Shown: positions 8,613 to 17,629 of the stretch, piece after piece | Numbering within the stretch: position 1 is the first letter of the stretch | Layout: every line of letters starts with the position of its first letter | Assembly (NCBI RefSeq): GCF_003313465.1 | Contig: NZ_KZ845665.1 | Coordinates: 62,001 to 126,000, forward strand | Direction: 5' to 3' | DNA from: Thermoflavimicrobium daqui | Lineage (GTDB): Bacteria; Bacillota; Bacilli; Thermoactinomycetales; Thermoactinomycetaceae | Length of the DNA stretch: 64,000 nucleotides | Notes under the pieces: generated by a model | Told to the model about the DNA's origin: nothing | What the model saw: the letters and a program-made list of their open reading frames with translations, nothing else | Database searches by the model: none | Position numbers and translations under genes: made by a program

Positions 8613-8953
8613 GTTTTTTCCCCCTTAAACTGTCGAATCTCCATAACCCCCTGAATCAAATGATTCCATTCATGATCCATTTGCTTAAGCAAATTTTTCC
8701 CGTCTTCGGTTAAGTAATAGTATTTGCGTGGGGGACCCGATGATGATTCTTGCCACGTAGAGGTAATATATTTTTCTTTGAGTAGACGACGTAATAAGGG
8801 ATATAATGTACCTTCTGTGACAGCGAGAGGTTCCCACTGCTGTAAAATTGCTGCGATTTCATATCCATAACGAGGATTATCTGAAACGAGTAATAAGATG
8901 CAGTATTCTAAAATCCCACGACGGACCTGCGTGATCCACTCTGATATATTCAA
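8609..8953 (-). CDS. PadR family transcriptional regulator
   Basis: Winged-helix repressor: RRGILEYCILLLVSDNPRYG, then EGTLYPLLRRLLKEKYI and RKYYYLTEDGKNLL, the standard PadR pattern. I choose the TTG at 8953, six bases after AGAGGGTGA, instead of the in-frame GTG at 8962, which lies inside that ribosome site. The protein then has 114 residues. PadR genes next to HAAS-domain genes are usually autoregulated and respond to envelope-active compounds, but the target here is unknown. Confidence 0.88.
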   Translation of the reverse strand: MNISEWITQVRRGILEYCILLLVSDNPRYGYEIAAILQQWEPLAVTEGTLYPLLRRLLKEKYITSTWQESSSGPPRKYYYLTEDGKNLLKQMDHEWNHLIQGVMEIRQFKGEKT

Positions 8954-9139
8954 GGGTCTCACCCTCTTTCTAAGGGAATTATATCACAAGGTATTATGCC
9001 ATGCAAGGTACCGGGTGAGTGATTTATCTAGCATGTACGATGCTGATTCATATTTTCAATCGAGGATTCAAGGGATGTAATCAAATAAAGAAATATAAGT
9101 TACTTAATGGAAAAAACAATTTTTGGGGGGGATTTTTTT

Positions 9140-9247
9140 ATGATTCTGTTTTTATTTTCTGCTAGCCAATCACTAATCTACCATGTTGCGAAGAGCTTTT
9201 GCTTTACAGCTTTTTTATTTCTTCTTTATATCTATTTTTTCATTTAG
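9140..9247 (+). CDS. Small hydrophobic peptide, unrecognised
   Basis: A 35-residue open frame, MILFLFSASQSLIY onward, nearly all hydrophobic with the second half (FTAFLFLLYIYFFI) able to span the membrane. A GGGGGGGA ribosome site lies about seven bases upstream of the ATG. I recognise no family. The ribosome site argues for translation; the AT-rich composition could also yield such a frame by chance. Confidence 0.4.
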   Translation: MILFLFSASQSLIYHVAKSFCFTAFLFLLYIYFFI

Positions 9248-9376
9248 AATAAAAATACAAGACGCTTGGAGACTAACTTTCTGATGGGATAGCATCACAA
9301 AATGGGCTTAACTAAGGAGAACAGTAGGGGATAAAGTAGTCTTAAAAATAGACATTTATTTGGAAAGGAAAGAGCT

Positions 9377-10495
9377 ATGGCAGAGTTAGAACGATTTGGA
9401 CATGGCGGTGATTTAGTAACAGCTGCAGAACTTTTTGGTGTTCGCCAAGATGAGATAATGGATCTTAGTGCAAATATTTATCCTTTTGGTCCACCACATG
9501 CGGTAGTGGAACATTTAAAAGCGATACTTAGTGAACAAGGTTTGCCACGCTTAGTCAATTATCCTGATCCTGATACAAGGCAACTGCGAAAGGCGATTGC
9601 CAAACATCATCAGATTGATGAAGAGTGGATCATGGTAGGCAATGGAGGAGCGGAGTTGATTGATCTAGTCATCCAAGTATTTGCACCATCACAAGTTGGG
9701 GTGTTAGAACCCGCTTTTAGTGAGTATGCTTCTAGCGCTACCAAAAGAAATATTTCCGTTCAATCTGTAACGGGTATGTGGGAGAGAGGCTTTATCCCTA
9801 AACCAGATGATGTTGATCAGTTGATTCATACTTGTCAAATCGTTTTTGTAGGTTTCCCTAATAATCCGACAGGTCATTTATTACCGATTTCTTGGATGAA
9901 AAGATGGGCGCAGTTAGCTGCTGATCAGCAAACATGGTTGGTTATCGATGAAGCTTTTATCGATTTTGTTATAGATGAGAATAAATATTCCTTTATCCAG
10001 TGGCTAAATCAGTATCCAACCACACTTGTGATGCGCTCGATGACTAAATTTTTTGCTTTACCAGGGCTTCGTTTAGGCTATTTGGTGGGAAATCCAAATA
10101 TTTTGCGTTTGATGAAGAAACAGCAAGTACCTTGGAGTGTCAATATGCTAGCACAGGAGGCTGGGATTATTGCCATGTCAAAAGGGGTATACGAAGGCCA
10201 TGCTGCTAAAGTACATCAATGGCTTCATGAAGAGAAGGAGAAGCTTTGGAAAAAGTTAAACCAATTTTCGATGCTTGAAGTGTTCCCAAGTGAAGTCAAT
10301 TATTTCTTAATTCGCTTTAAAAATCATGCGTATACCTCACAATGGTTGCAAAAGCAGCTAGGGAAGAAAGGAATTTTAATACGTGATTGTGCGATATATC
10401 AAGGGCTAGATAGTCGTTACTTTCGGATTGCGATTAAATCACCCATGCAAAATCAAACACTGATCCAAACTTTACAAGAGGTGCTATTACAATGA
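9377..10495 (+). CDS. cobD: Threonine-phosphate decarboxylase CobD (PLP-dependent)
   Basis: Makes (R)-1-amino-2-propanol phosphate, the linker of the cobalamin nucleotide loop. The N-terminus FGHGGDLVTAAELFG followed by DLSANIYPFGPP distinguishes it from the related HisC. The PLP lysine is in SMTKFFALPGLRLGY (about residue 224), and NNPTGHLLP and VIDEAFIDF are the usual fold-type I motifs. It overlaps cobU by ATGA and opens a late cobalamin operon. No cobalamin riboswitch is recognisable upstream. Confidence 0.9.
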   Translation: MAELERFGHGGDLVTAAELFGVRQDEIMDLSANIYPFGPPHAVVEHLKAILSEQGLPRLVNYPDPDTRQLRKAIAKHHQIDEEWIMVGNGGAELIDLVIQVFAPSQVGVLEPAFSEYASSATKRNISVQSVTGMWERGFIPKPDDVDQLIHTCQIVFVGFPNNPTGHLLPISWMKRWAQLAADQQTWLVIDEAFIDFVIDENKYSFIQWLNQYPTTLVMRSMTKFFALPGLRLGYLVGNPNILRLMKKQQVPWSVNMLAQEAGIIAMSKGVYEGHAAKVHQWLHEEKEKLWKKLNQFSMLEVFPSEVNYFLIRFKNHAYTSQWLQKQLGKKGILIRDCAIYQGLDSRYFRIAIKSPMQNQTLIQTLQEVLLQ

Positions 10496-11037
10496 GTATT
10501 CGATTGATCACAGGTGGGATTCGCTCAGGAAAAAGTCATTTCGCTGAAGAGTTATGTGTATCCTTACAGGAAGAAGTGATTTATATTGCGACCAGTCCGA
10601 TTTTGGATGAGGAGATGACAGAGCGTATTACTAAGCATCAGGCACGTCGTCCCGCTAATTGGGGGCTGATCGAAGAAGAGATCGAGCTGGCTAAAGTAAT
10701 CAAAAAGACACCAGCATCAGCAGTGTTATTGATAGAATGTATATCAACTTGGGTATCTAATCATTTATTTACTCAGAAATTGGAAGAAAAGATAAACAGG
10801 GAAATCCGTCAGGCATTTTTAGAATACATTACTTTAGAAGTTAAAAATCTCTTAGCGAGTTTACATGGAAGACAGGCTATATTGGTTACAAATGAAGTGG
10901 GTCTTGGAGGTATATCGATGCATCCAGTCGGGCGGTTATTTCAAGATGCCTTAGGAGAAGTAAATCAGTATATTGCACAAGAGGCTGACGAAGTTTGGCT
11001 GGTTGTTTCAGGAATACCTTGGAGGGTAAAAGGATGA
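10492..11037 (+). CDS. cobU: Adenosylcobinamide kinase / guanylyltransferase CobU
   Basis: Bifunctional enzyme that phosphorylates adenosylcobinamide and then attaches GMP. It has the P-loop GGIRSGKSHFAE at the N-terminus, the IYIATSPILDEEM strand with HQARRP guanylylated-histidine region, and TNEVGLGGISMHPVGRLFQD. At 181 residues it has the usual length. It is coupled to cobD and cobS by ATGA overlaps on both sides. Confidence 0.94.
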   Translation: MSIRLITGGIRSGKSHFAEELCVSLQEEVIYIATSPILDEEMTERITKHQARRPANWGLIEEEIELAKVIKKTPASAVLLIECISTWVSNHLFTQKLEEKINREIRQAFLEYITLEVKNLLASLHGRQAILVTNEVGLGGISMHPVGRLFQDALGEVNQYIAQEADEVWLVVSGIPWRVKG

Positions 11038-11792
11038 GTTCATTATTTCAAGCGATTGCTTTTTTTACACGAATTCCAGTCCCAACAACCAACCAGAAAG
11101 ATGATTTTGCTAAATGTGCTATGTGGTTTCCAGTTGTCGGACTCCTCTTAGGTGGAATATTGGCTTTATTTGATTGGTTGTTTTCATTTTGCTTTCCTAA
11201 TTGGATTCGTGCTGTACTTGATGTAGGGATATGGATCTACTTAACAGGTGGACTTCACTTGGATGGACTGATGGATACCGCCGATGGTTTAGGATCTTAT
11301 CGTACTCGAGAACGTATATTGGAAATTATGCATGATAGCCGGGTAGGAGCCATGGGAGTTTTGGCAGCGATTCTACTTATTTTATTAAAAGTAAGTAGCA
11401 TTGCTTCTTTACCGTTGGGTTCTTTGACAAGTATTAGCTTGGTAATGGCGACGTTAGTCAGTCGATTTATAGCCGTGTGGGCGATCTTTATATTTCCCTA
11501 TGTTCGTAAGCAGGGAATAGGAGTAGAGATGAAAAATAATTTAACATGGATTCGTTTTCTTTTTGCATGTCTAATTACGTTAGTAGCCTCTTTTCTGCTT
11601 GTTGGGTGGGAAAATTTTATTATTCTTTTGTTTGTAGGGGCTTTTGCATCGGTTTATGCATGGCGAGTTCAACGTAGATTAGGTGGTTTGACAGGAGATG
11701 TTTACGGCGCACTCATTGAAAGTAGTGAGGTGTTTATTTTACTAATCATGATTGTTTGGGAGGTAAGTCCTTATGCGCGTTATTTGGCTTAG
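11034..11792 (+). CDS. cobS: Adenosylcobinamide-GDP ribazoletransferase CobS
   Basis: Membrane cobalamin-(5'-phosphate) synthase. I start it at ATG 11034 behind GGAGGG rather than 39 bases earlier. FQAIAFFTRIPVP and the conserved GGLHLDGLMDTADGLGS (about residue 65, metal-binding aspartates) and DSRVGAMGV identify it. Several membrane helices are visible in its 252 residues. It overlaps cobU by four bases and cobC by about 20. Confidence 0.94.
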   Translation: MSSLFQAIAFFTRIPVPTTNQKDDFAKCAMWFPVVGLLLGGILALFDWLFSFCFPNWIRAVLDVGIWIYLTGGLHLDGLMDTADGLGSYRTRERILEIMHDSRVGAMGVLAAILLILLKVSSIASLPLGSLTSISLVMATLVSRFIAVWAIFIFPYVRKQGIGVEMKNNLTWIRFLFACLITLVASFLLVGWENFIILLFVGAFASVYAWRVQRRLGGLTGDVYGALIESSEVFILLIMIVWEVSPYARYLA

Positions 11793-12387
11793 ACATGGTG
11801 AAACAGATGGCAATCAAGATAAAAAATATATGGGTCATACAGATATACCTTTAAATCAGACTGGACATGACCAAGCTGAGCGTTTAGCTCAATCTTTATC
11901 ACAAGAGTCGATTCAGGCGATTTATACAAGCGATTTAATTCGTGCAAGGCAAACGGCTGAAAAGCTATTCACTTACTTTCCAAATTTATCGATCCAATCC
12001 ACACCACTACTGAGAGAATGCTTTTTTGGAGAATGGGAAGGGCTGACCTATCGTGATATTTGTGCACAGGATGAAGGGCTTTTTCATAGCTGGTATCATA
12101 ATCCTTTTGTAAATGCACCACCTCAAGGTGAAACACTTACGAATGTAGATCAGCGCTTATCCATGTTTCTTACACAGCTGGAAGAAAAGTATTCTGCTAA
12201 GGACTGTGTTGTTATCTTTACCCATGGTGGCCCACTTCATTGGGTATGGGCTAAGTTAATTGAACGTAATTGGCAAGAAATGTGGAAGGTGAATACCCCT
12301 AATGCAGGGGGATGGATGTTAGAAAAAACAGATGAAACCTGGCGACTTATCAAAGAAATAGATTGGAATTCGGGATTCGATGGGTAA
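11773..12387 (+). CDS. cobC: Alpha-ribazole phosphatase-like histidine phosphatase CobC
   Basis: The start MRVIWLRHGETDGN carries the RHG catalytic histidine of the phosphoglycerate-mutase superfamily; a second histidine is in FTHGGPLHWV near residue 155. With 204 residues, translated from inside the cobS 3' end behind GGGAGGT, its position in the operon supports dephosphorylation of the ribazole intermediate. The substrate is inferred from context since the superfamily is broad. Confidence 0.85.
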   Translation: MRVIWLRHGETDGNQDKKYMGHTDIPLNQTGHDQAERLAQSLSQESIQAIYTSDLIRARQTAEKLFTYFPNLSIQSTPLLRECFFGEWEGLTYRDICAQDEGLFHSWYHNPFVNAPPQGETLTNVDQRLSMFLTQLEEKYSAKDCVVIFTHGGPLHWVWAKLIERNWQEMWKVNTPNAGGWMLEKTDETWRLIKEIDWNSGFDG

Positions 12388-12491
12388 TTTAAAAAGGTTC
12401 CCATTCTAATTCAATCAATGGTCACTTTGGCATTTAGAAATATCAAACAATCTAATCCATATACGTTGTGGCAAAAGATGAAGGAGCATGG

Positions 12492-13487
12492 ATGATGATC
12501 TATAGTTTAACCATTCTTTGGGCTTATATCGTGGATCGTCTTATTGGTGATCCACGTTGGCTACCTCATCCAGTGGTTGGTATGGGAAAAGTCATTTCTT
12601 TTTTGGATAAAAAACTTCAGCAAACCATTCATAAATTCCAGTGGAAGAATGAAACGCATACGAATCATATACGCTTGTTAGGGTTTCTTTTTCCTCTTTG
12701 TGTGGTTGGAGGAGTTTATATCCTAACTAAATTCGTTGTAACAGGCATAGCAAGCTGGAATCACTGGTTAGGATTTGCCTTAGAAATAGCGTTGATTGCA
12801 ACTACTATCGCTACAAAAGGGCTAGCAGATGCCGGAAATGCGATTTATCAGGCACTTATATCTGGCGATTTATCCAAAGCCCGTCAAGCTTTATCGATGG
12901 TAGTCGGAAGAGATACCAAACAACTAAATGAATCTGAAATCGTCCGGGGTGGAGTCGAAACCATTGCGGAAAATATTGTGGATGCAGTCACTGCTCCCCT
13001 TTTTTTTGCAGCGATCGGAGGAGCCCCTTTAGCGATGGCATATCGAGCAGTAAACACATTGGATTCGATGGTAGGATATCGGAATGAACGGTATCTACAC
13101 CTCGGATGGGCATCCGCACGTTTGGATGATCTAGTCAATTGGATACCTGCTCGACTTACTTTAGTTCCGATGCTTTTGGCGCTAGGGATTCTCCGCTTAG
13201 ATCCAAAGCTGGCTTGGCAAGTGATGAAACAAGATGCTCATCGCCACCCCAGTCCCAATAGTGGCTTTCCTGAAGCGGCGATGGCTGGCGGTTTACATAT
13301 TCAATTGGGAGGGGTAAATACATATCAAGGGAAAGTTTCTAGACGAGCTCTATTGGGACAGCCTCTTAATGAAAGAAAGCCAGCTCATTTGCTCCAAGCT
13401 ATTCAAGTTCTTTATGTAACTACTATTTTATATACAGGCATGATTAGCTTGTTCTGTTTAATGATTGTTTGGATATCAAGTAGCTAA
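12492..13487 (+). CDS. cbiB: Adenosylcobinamide-phosphate synthase CbiB
   Basis: Joins aminopropanol phosphate to adenosylcobyric acid. DRLIGDPRWLPHPVVGMG near the N-terminus, VGRDTKQLNESEIVRGGVET and DAVTAPLFFA are diagnostic. I place the start at the tandem ATG 12492/12495 behind AAGGAG, not at an upstream GTG. It is a membrane protein of about 331 residues. Its 3' end overlaps the convergent DUF3054 gene by 44 bases. With the four genes upstream it forms a late assembly and salvage set; no corrin-ring genes are present. Confidence 0.92.
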   Translation: MMIYSLTILWAYIVDRLIGDPRWLPHPVVGMGKVISFLDKKLQQTIHKFQWKNETHTNHIRLLGFLFPLCVVGGVYILTKFVVTGIASWNHWLGFALEIALIATTIATKGLADAGNAIYQALISGDLSKARQALSMVVGRDTKQLNESEIVRGGVETIAENIVDAVTAPLFFAAIGGAPLAMAYRAVNTLDSMVGYRNERYLHLGWASARLDDLVNWIPARLTLVPMLLALGILRLDPKLAWQVMKQDAHRHPSPNSGFPEAAMAGGLHIQLGGVNTYQGKVSRRALLGQPLNERKPAHLLQAIQVLYVTTILYTGMISLFCLMIVWISSS

Positions 13488-13830
13488 TCGAACGCCAGAC
13501 CAGAAAAACGACAAGGAAAAAGACCAAAGTAACTTGATAAAATAGCCAATCAAAATGATGATTAATCAAGATAGCACGTAGCCAAGTTCCAATGGTAGTA
13601 GTTAAAAAAACAGCTAAGCAGGTACGCCATAATATTTGAAGATAGTGCCGAGGTTTAAATAAACCGAGAAATGGTGAAATGATAAACCAACACAGAATAT
13701 AAGGAAAAGCGGTAAATAAGATAGCCGAGATATCAAGCGATAGGCCATGAAAATAACGTCCAGATGCTGAAAATAATAAAAAGATAAATAGATCACCTAA
13801 AACCCATCCTACTGTTCGTGATAAACTCAT
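13444..13830 (-). CDS. DUF3054 family membrane protein
   Basis: About 128 residues with four hydrophobic helices; SRTVGWVLGDLFIFLLFSAS and FPYILCWFIISPFLGLF fit the DUF3054 pattern as I recall it. I place the start at 13830, behind AAGGAAGGA, instead of an upstream ATG without a site. Function is unknown. The C-terminal 44 bases overlap the end of cbiB on the other strand. Confidence 0.65.
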   Translation of the reverse strand: MSLSRTVGWVLGDLFIFLLFSASGRYFHGLSLDISAILFTAFPYILCWFIISPFLGLFKPRHYLQILWRTCLAVFLTTTIGTWLRAILINHHFDWLFYQVTLVFFLVVFLVWRSISYLISKQSLNRTS

Positions 13831-14133
13831 TCTTATCCTTCCTTGCATTGTAATGAATTTTTTATTTCTATCACAAGCTAACTTTTGATGATATACGACT
13901 ATTTTCCTTGAATCTTTAAAGATTGTCCAGCAAGGGTTTGATTTTAATAAAATAGAGATTGCCTATAAATGACATAATGTGTATAGTTAGGAAAATTAAT
14001 ATGATGGGGAGTCTGTTTAACGAATGATCAAAACGTAGACTAATCTTGAACTTTGAACGAGCACAAAACGACAGCATATATAGAGCAACCTCTGTGGAAA
14101 TTGAATGTTTGTTATAAAAACAGGAGGCCCTTG
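13831..14133 (+). promoter_or_regulatory. Intergenic region with sigma-A-like promoter for the kinase-like gene
   Basis: TTGCCT (13959-13964), a 17-base spacer, and TATAGT (13982-13987) resemble a vegetative promoter pointing at the gene starting at 14134. Nothing else is recognised in the roughly 300 bases. Confidence 0.45.
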
Positions 14134-14811
14134 ATGGATCAACAAAAGTTAGAATTACTAATTAAGCAAATTGATTTTCATAGTTATTCTGATAATCGTA
14201 TAGTGACAATTAGATCGATTCCAAGCGAGCTAGAACTGATTGGGAAGGGAACGGATGCAGTCGTTGTCAGGCATTTAGACCAGCCACATATGGTTTATAA
14301 AGTCTATTCGCCAGAGAGGATTGAAAAGTTGGAGAATGAGTATGCTGTGTATAGACAACTTGGCGATTCTCCGTATTTTTGTGTATGTTATTCAAAAGGA
14401 AGCCGCTTTTTATCCCTTAGCTATGAGGAAGGACCTACATTATATGAATGTCTTGAGCAAGGAATTGAGATTCCAGACCAAGTGATCGCAGATGTGGAAC
14501 AAGCCCGCTCTTATGTGAGAAGTTTGGGGCTAAATCCACGAGATATTCATTTGAAGAATGTGATCATGCAAGATGGACATGCCAAAATATTAGATGTATC
14601 CGAATATATTTATCCAGGTGATGATGGCAGATGGAATCATCTTGTCCAAGCTTACGATCTATTCTATCCTTTAATAAAAGGCAAAAAGATTCCTATCTGG
14701 CTTATCGAATGGATCAAAAAGTCTTATTATAAGCAGGTAGGAGAAACCTTTTCCGTGATGGAGTTTGGAAAGCGATTTGCTCAATTGTTTGGACTGGTAA
14801 AGCCTGACTAA
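14134..14811 (+). CDS. Small protein-kinase-like protein (YrzF-like)
   Basis: A compact kinase fold: glycine-rich IGKGTDAVVV (about residue 43), the VAIK-type lysine in VYKVYSPERI, a catalytic-loop equivalent NPRDIHLKNVI, and DVSEY where a DFG is expected. The loop carries D-x-H-L-K-N instead of the usual HRD-x-K-x-x-N and the metal-binding motif is DVS, so activity may be atypical. The start at 14134 is behind AGGAGG, giving 225 residues. It resembles the Bacillus YrzF type; substrate unknown. Confidence 0.7.
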   Translation: MDQQKLELLIKQIDFHSYSDNRIVTIRSIPSELELIGKGTDAVVVRHLDQPHMVYKVYSPERIEKLENEYAVYRQLGDSPYFCVCYSKGSRFLSLSYEEGPTLYECLEQGIEIPDQVIADVEQARSYVRSLGLNPRDIHLKNVIMQDGHAKILDVSEYIYPGDDGRWNHLVQAYDLFYPLIKGKKIPIWLIEWIKKSYYKQVGETFSVMEFGKRFAQLFGLVKPD

Positions 14812-14836
14812 AAACATGTAGAAAAAGAGGAGAGCC

Positions 14837-15259
14837 ATGTTTAAGAATCCCTCCGATTTAGAGAGAGCTAAATTATTAAAAGAGGCAAAAAATATTGCTG
14901 TCGTGGGGCTTTCAGACAACCCTGAGCGCACTAGTTTTTTAATAGCGCAGGCGATGCAACAAGCAGGGTATCGGATCTTTCCAGTAAACCCAAAATTAAC
15001 TCGCCCCATTTTAGGAGAGCAACCATACGCTAGTCTTAAAGATATTCAAGAATCAATCGATATCGTGAATGTATTTCGTCGTAGTGAATTTGTTTTGCCT
15101 ATTGCAAAAGAGGCAGTAGAAGTGGGGGCAAAAGCCTTCTGGTTACAACAAGGTGTTTTCCATGAAGAAGCAGCAGCTTATGCTCAAGCATGTGGGCTTC
15201 AAGTGGTAATGGATCGTTGTATTAAGGTAGATCATGCGATTCTAAAACCATCATTCTAA
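14837..15259 (+). CDS. CoA-binding domain protein (YccU-like)
   Basis: A Rossmann-type CoA-binding protein of 140 residues: NIAVVGLSDNPERTSFLIAQ near residue 20, RIFPVNPKL, VNVFRRSEFVLPIAKEAV, FWLQQGVFHEEAAAYA and VVMDRCIKVDHA. These motifs match the YccU group of small CoA-binding proteins related to succinyl-CoA ligase alpha subunits. It follows the kinase-like gene by 25 bases with an AGAGGAGAG site, so the two may be cotranscribed. Confidence 0.85.
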   Translation: MFKNPSDLERAKLLKEAKNIAVVGLSDNPERTSFLIAQAMQQAGYRIFPVNPKLTRPILGEQPYASLKDIQESIDIVNVFRRSEFVLPIAKEAVEVGAKAFWLQQGVFHEEAAAYAQACGLQVVMDRCIKVDHAILKPSF

Positions 15260-15405
15260 CCATCTGATCATGTCTTCCATGCTCAGTAGTGTGATTAACC
15301 AAAAATAGATAAGGACGAGAGGCATTTTTCGACTCCAAAATAAAAAAAGTCCCTTTGCTCACATCATGCTTCTTCTAATAAGAAGATTGAGTTAGGGGGG
15401 ATAAA

Positions 15406-15594
15406 ATGAAAACTGTTAAATTAGCTAGTTTAATCTTAGCAGTTTCCCCAGAGTTATATGACTTATTGACTGAATCAGAATTAAACTCTTATGTTTTGAT
15501 AGAAAGAGATTTTGAAAAGCTTAAACCTGAAGATCTTAATGATATTATTGTCAAAGCAATCGCTTATAACCAAATCAATCCTCGCTATCATTAA
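15406..15594 (+). CDS. Hypothetical 62-residue protein
   Basis: MKTVKLASLILAVSPEL at the start, then acidic helical sequence ending NQINPRYH. The ribosome site TTAGGGGGG lies about eight bases upstream and a strong terminator follows, so it looks like a genuine monocistronic gene. I recognise no family. Confidence 0.6.
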   Translation: MKTVKLASLILAVSPELYDLLTESELNSYVLIERDFEKLKPEDLNDIIVKAIAYNQINPRYH

Positions 15595-15635
15595 TCAGGC
15601 ACCCGGCTATTCTATAGTTGGGTGCCTGATTTTTA
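15594..15635 (+). terminator. Terminator after the 62-residue gene
   Basis: Perfect 11-bp stem ATCAGGCACCC with GGGTGCCTGAT, then TTTTTAG. Confidence 0.9.
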
Positions 15636-15768
15636 GTGTGCATAAGCATGAGTACAGAAATGGCAGATAATAAATGTTAAAATTATGTCTTATTTTGTTA
15701 TTTATAGTTGGAGATAAATTCATTATAATGGGCAAATAGGAAATTTATTTTAAGAGGAGGATTTTTGA

Positions 15769-17367
15769 TTGAAATGGAGGATGATATTAGCTTATATGCT
15801 AATATTCTCATTGGTTGGGTGCTCAGGTCTCAAGTCAGGAGTCACGGAAAAGAAAGGAATGAGTAAAGACCAAGTACTAAATTTATCACTATTTGGCAAA
15901 GTTACACAATTAGATACAATGGATCTGACCTCAGGAAGTCTGATTATCTTAAATAATGTAATGGAAGGTCTTTTGCGATTGGATAAAAATAATCAAGCTG
16001 AAAATGCTATCGCTGAAGAAAAAACGATTAGTAGTGATAAAAAAACATATGTTTTTAAACTACGTAAAGATGCTAAATGGAGTGATGGAAAACCGATCAC
16101 AGCACAAGATTTTGAGTATGCATGGAAAAGGGCATTATATCCGAAGTTAAAAGGTAATGCAGCTAGTCTATTTTACTCAATAAAAAATGCCAAGAAATAT
16201 CATAATGGCAATGCAACAGAAAAAGATGTAGCTGTAAAAGCAATTGATCCACAAACATTAGAAGTCCAACTAGAATATCCAGATCCTAACTTTTTAGATA
16301 AGTTAGCCTCACCTGCTTTTGCTCCTGTCCGAAAAGATATTGTGAAAAAACATGGCCTCAATTTTGGTAAGCATGCAAATACTGTGTTATTTAATGGCCC
16401 ATTTATTGTTTCTGAATGGAATCCATCAAAAATTGTGCTAAAGAAAAATGAACAATATTGGGATCGAAATATGGTTAGTTTAGAAAAAATAGAGTTTTCA
16501 TTACTTAGTAACCCGAAAAAAGAAATCGATCTATATATGGCCGGAAAACTTGATATTGTTCCACTCCAACACTTTACTGAAGCATACCGAAATTCACCTG
16601 ACTTCCTAGAAGTAGAAGATGCAACTACTGTATTTATAAACTTCAATCAAAACAATCCTTTTTTTGCTAACGCAAACATTCGTAAGGCAGTTGCGATGGC
16701 GATTGATCGAAAATATATAACAGATGGTGTATTAAAAAATGGGGCAAAACCAGCAGCTAGCTTTGTTCCACCCGTGATCCATGTCAATGGTAAACCGTTT
16801 AATACCATGTCGAAGTCTTCTCTAAAGAATAACCAACAGATGGCCCACACATATTTGCAAAAAGGCCTAAAAGAATTAAAACTTTCTCAGCCACCTGTAA
16901 TTAAAATGGTTACTTCTTCAATCGAAGGAGTTGCTGTTGAGCTAAAACAGCAACTAAAAAGAAATTTGGGTTTAGATGTACAACTAGTAACTGCAACTAC
17001 TTACGAGGAATATTCAACACAAAATGCTGATATGGAGATTTGGGAATGGAAAGCGACTTATAATGATCCAATGAGTTTCTTAGAGATTTTCAGTTCGAAA
17101 TCAAAAGCGAATGCTTTTCATTTTCATAATAAAGAATATGACTCGCTTATGGATAAGCTCCAACTGCTATCAGATTCGCAACAGCGACAATCGACTATGA
17201 TTCAAGCTGAAAAATTACTCGTAGATCAATTATCGGCGATTGTACCTTTGTACTATGAAGGGAGCACCTTTCTACAGAAAAAGTATGTGAAAGATCTACA
17301 AAGACATCCTTATATAGCAGATTTATCATTTAAATGGACTTATATAAGCGACGAAAAGGACAATTAA
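15769..17367 (+). CDS. Oligopeptide ABC transporter substrate-binding lipoprotein (OppA-like)
   Basis: Family-5 extracellular solute-binding protein of 532 residues. The TTG start follows GAGGAGG; the signal peptide MKWRMILAYMLIFSLVGC ends in the lipobox LVGC (cysteine 18), so it is anchored outside the membrane. AKWSDGKPITAQDFEYAWKRAL, FNGPFIVSEW and IRKAVAMAIDRKYI are typical of OppA/DppE proteins. No permease or ATPase genes are adjacent, so it is an orphan receptor that must share a transporter encoded elsewhere, or act in peptide sensing. Confidence 0.9.
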   Translation: MKWRMILAYMLIFSLVGCSGLKSGVTEKKGMSKDQVLNLSLFGKVTQLDTMDLTSGSLIILNNVMEGLLRLDKNNQAENAIAEEKTISSDKKTYVFKLRKDAKWSDGKPITAQDFEYAWKRALYPKLKGNAASLFYSIKNAKKYHNGNATEKDVAVKAIDPQTLEVQLEYPDPNFLDKLASPAFAPVRKDIVKKHGLNFGKHANTVLFNGPFIVSEWNPSKIVLKKNEQYWDRNMVSLEKIEFSLLSNPKKEIDLYMAGKLDIVPLQHFTEAYRNSPDFLEVEDATTVFINFNQNNPFFANANIRKAVAMAIDRKYITDGVLKNGAKPAASFVPPVIHVNGKPFNTMSKSSLKNNQQMAHTYLQKGLKELKLSQPPVIKMVTSSIEGVAVELKQQLKRNLGLDVQLVTATTYEEYSTQNADMEIWEWKATYNDPMSFLEIFSSKSKANAFHFHNKEYDSLMDKLQLLSDSQQRQSTMIQAEKLLVDQLSAIVPLYYEGSTFLQKKYVKDLQRHPYIADLSFKWTYISDEKDN

Positions 17368-17389
17368 AAAATGGAACATATTTAACGTA

Positions 17390-17429
17390 AAGGATTGGAG
17401 CATAAGATATTCCAGTCCTTATTTTTTTT
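17390..17429 (+). terminator. Terminator after the OppA-like gene
   Basis: AAGGATTGGA pairs with TCCAGTCCTT (one G-T pair), followed by ATTTTTTTTG. Confidence 0.8.
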
Positions 17430-17629
17430 GAGGTGCTTTTGATTTTTGATTTTATTACAAAATGATACCATATATTTCAAATGAATGAAAATTTTCTTTG
17501 AGTGTAATATTAATTTATTTTTTTGGGATTGTTATTGCGAAAAGGGTGACAAACTATTACAATTGGGTTACAATAAAATTAAGAATATATGAACGGATTT
17601 TAGACAGCATGAGTGAGGAGGAAGCTAAA

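Noticed and set aside
9248-9376. Possible cobalamin riboswitch before cobD
   Set aside because: No B12-box or conserved core motifs are recognisable in the short leader.
17498-17629. N-terminal membrane extension of the TPR protein
   Set aside because: No ribosome site at GTG 17498, whereas ATG 17630 has a strong one; the hydrophobic run results from AT-rich DNA.
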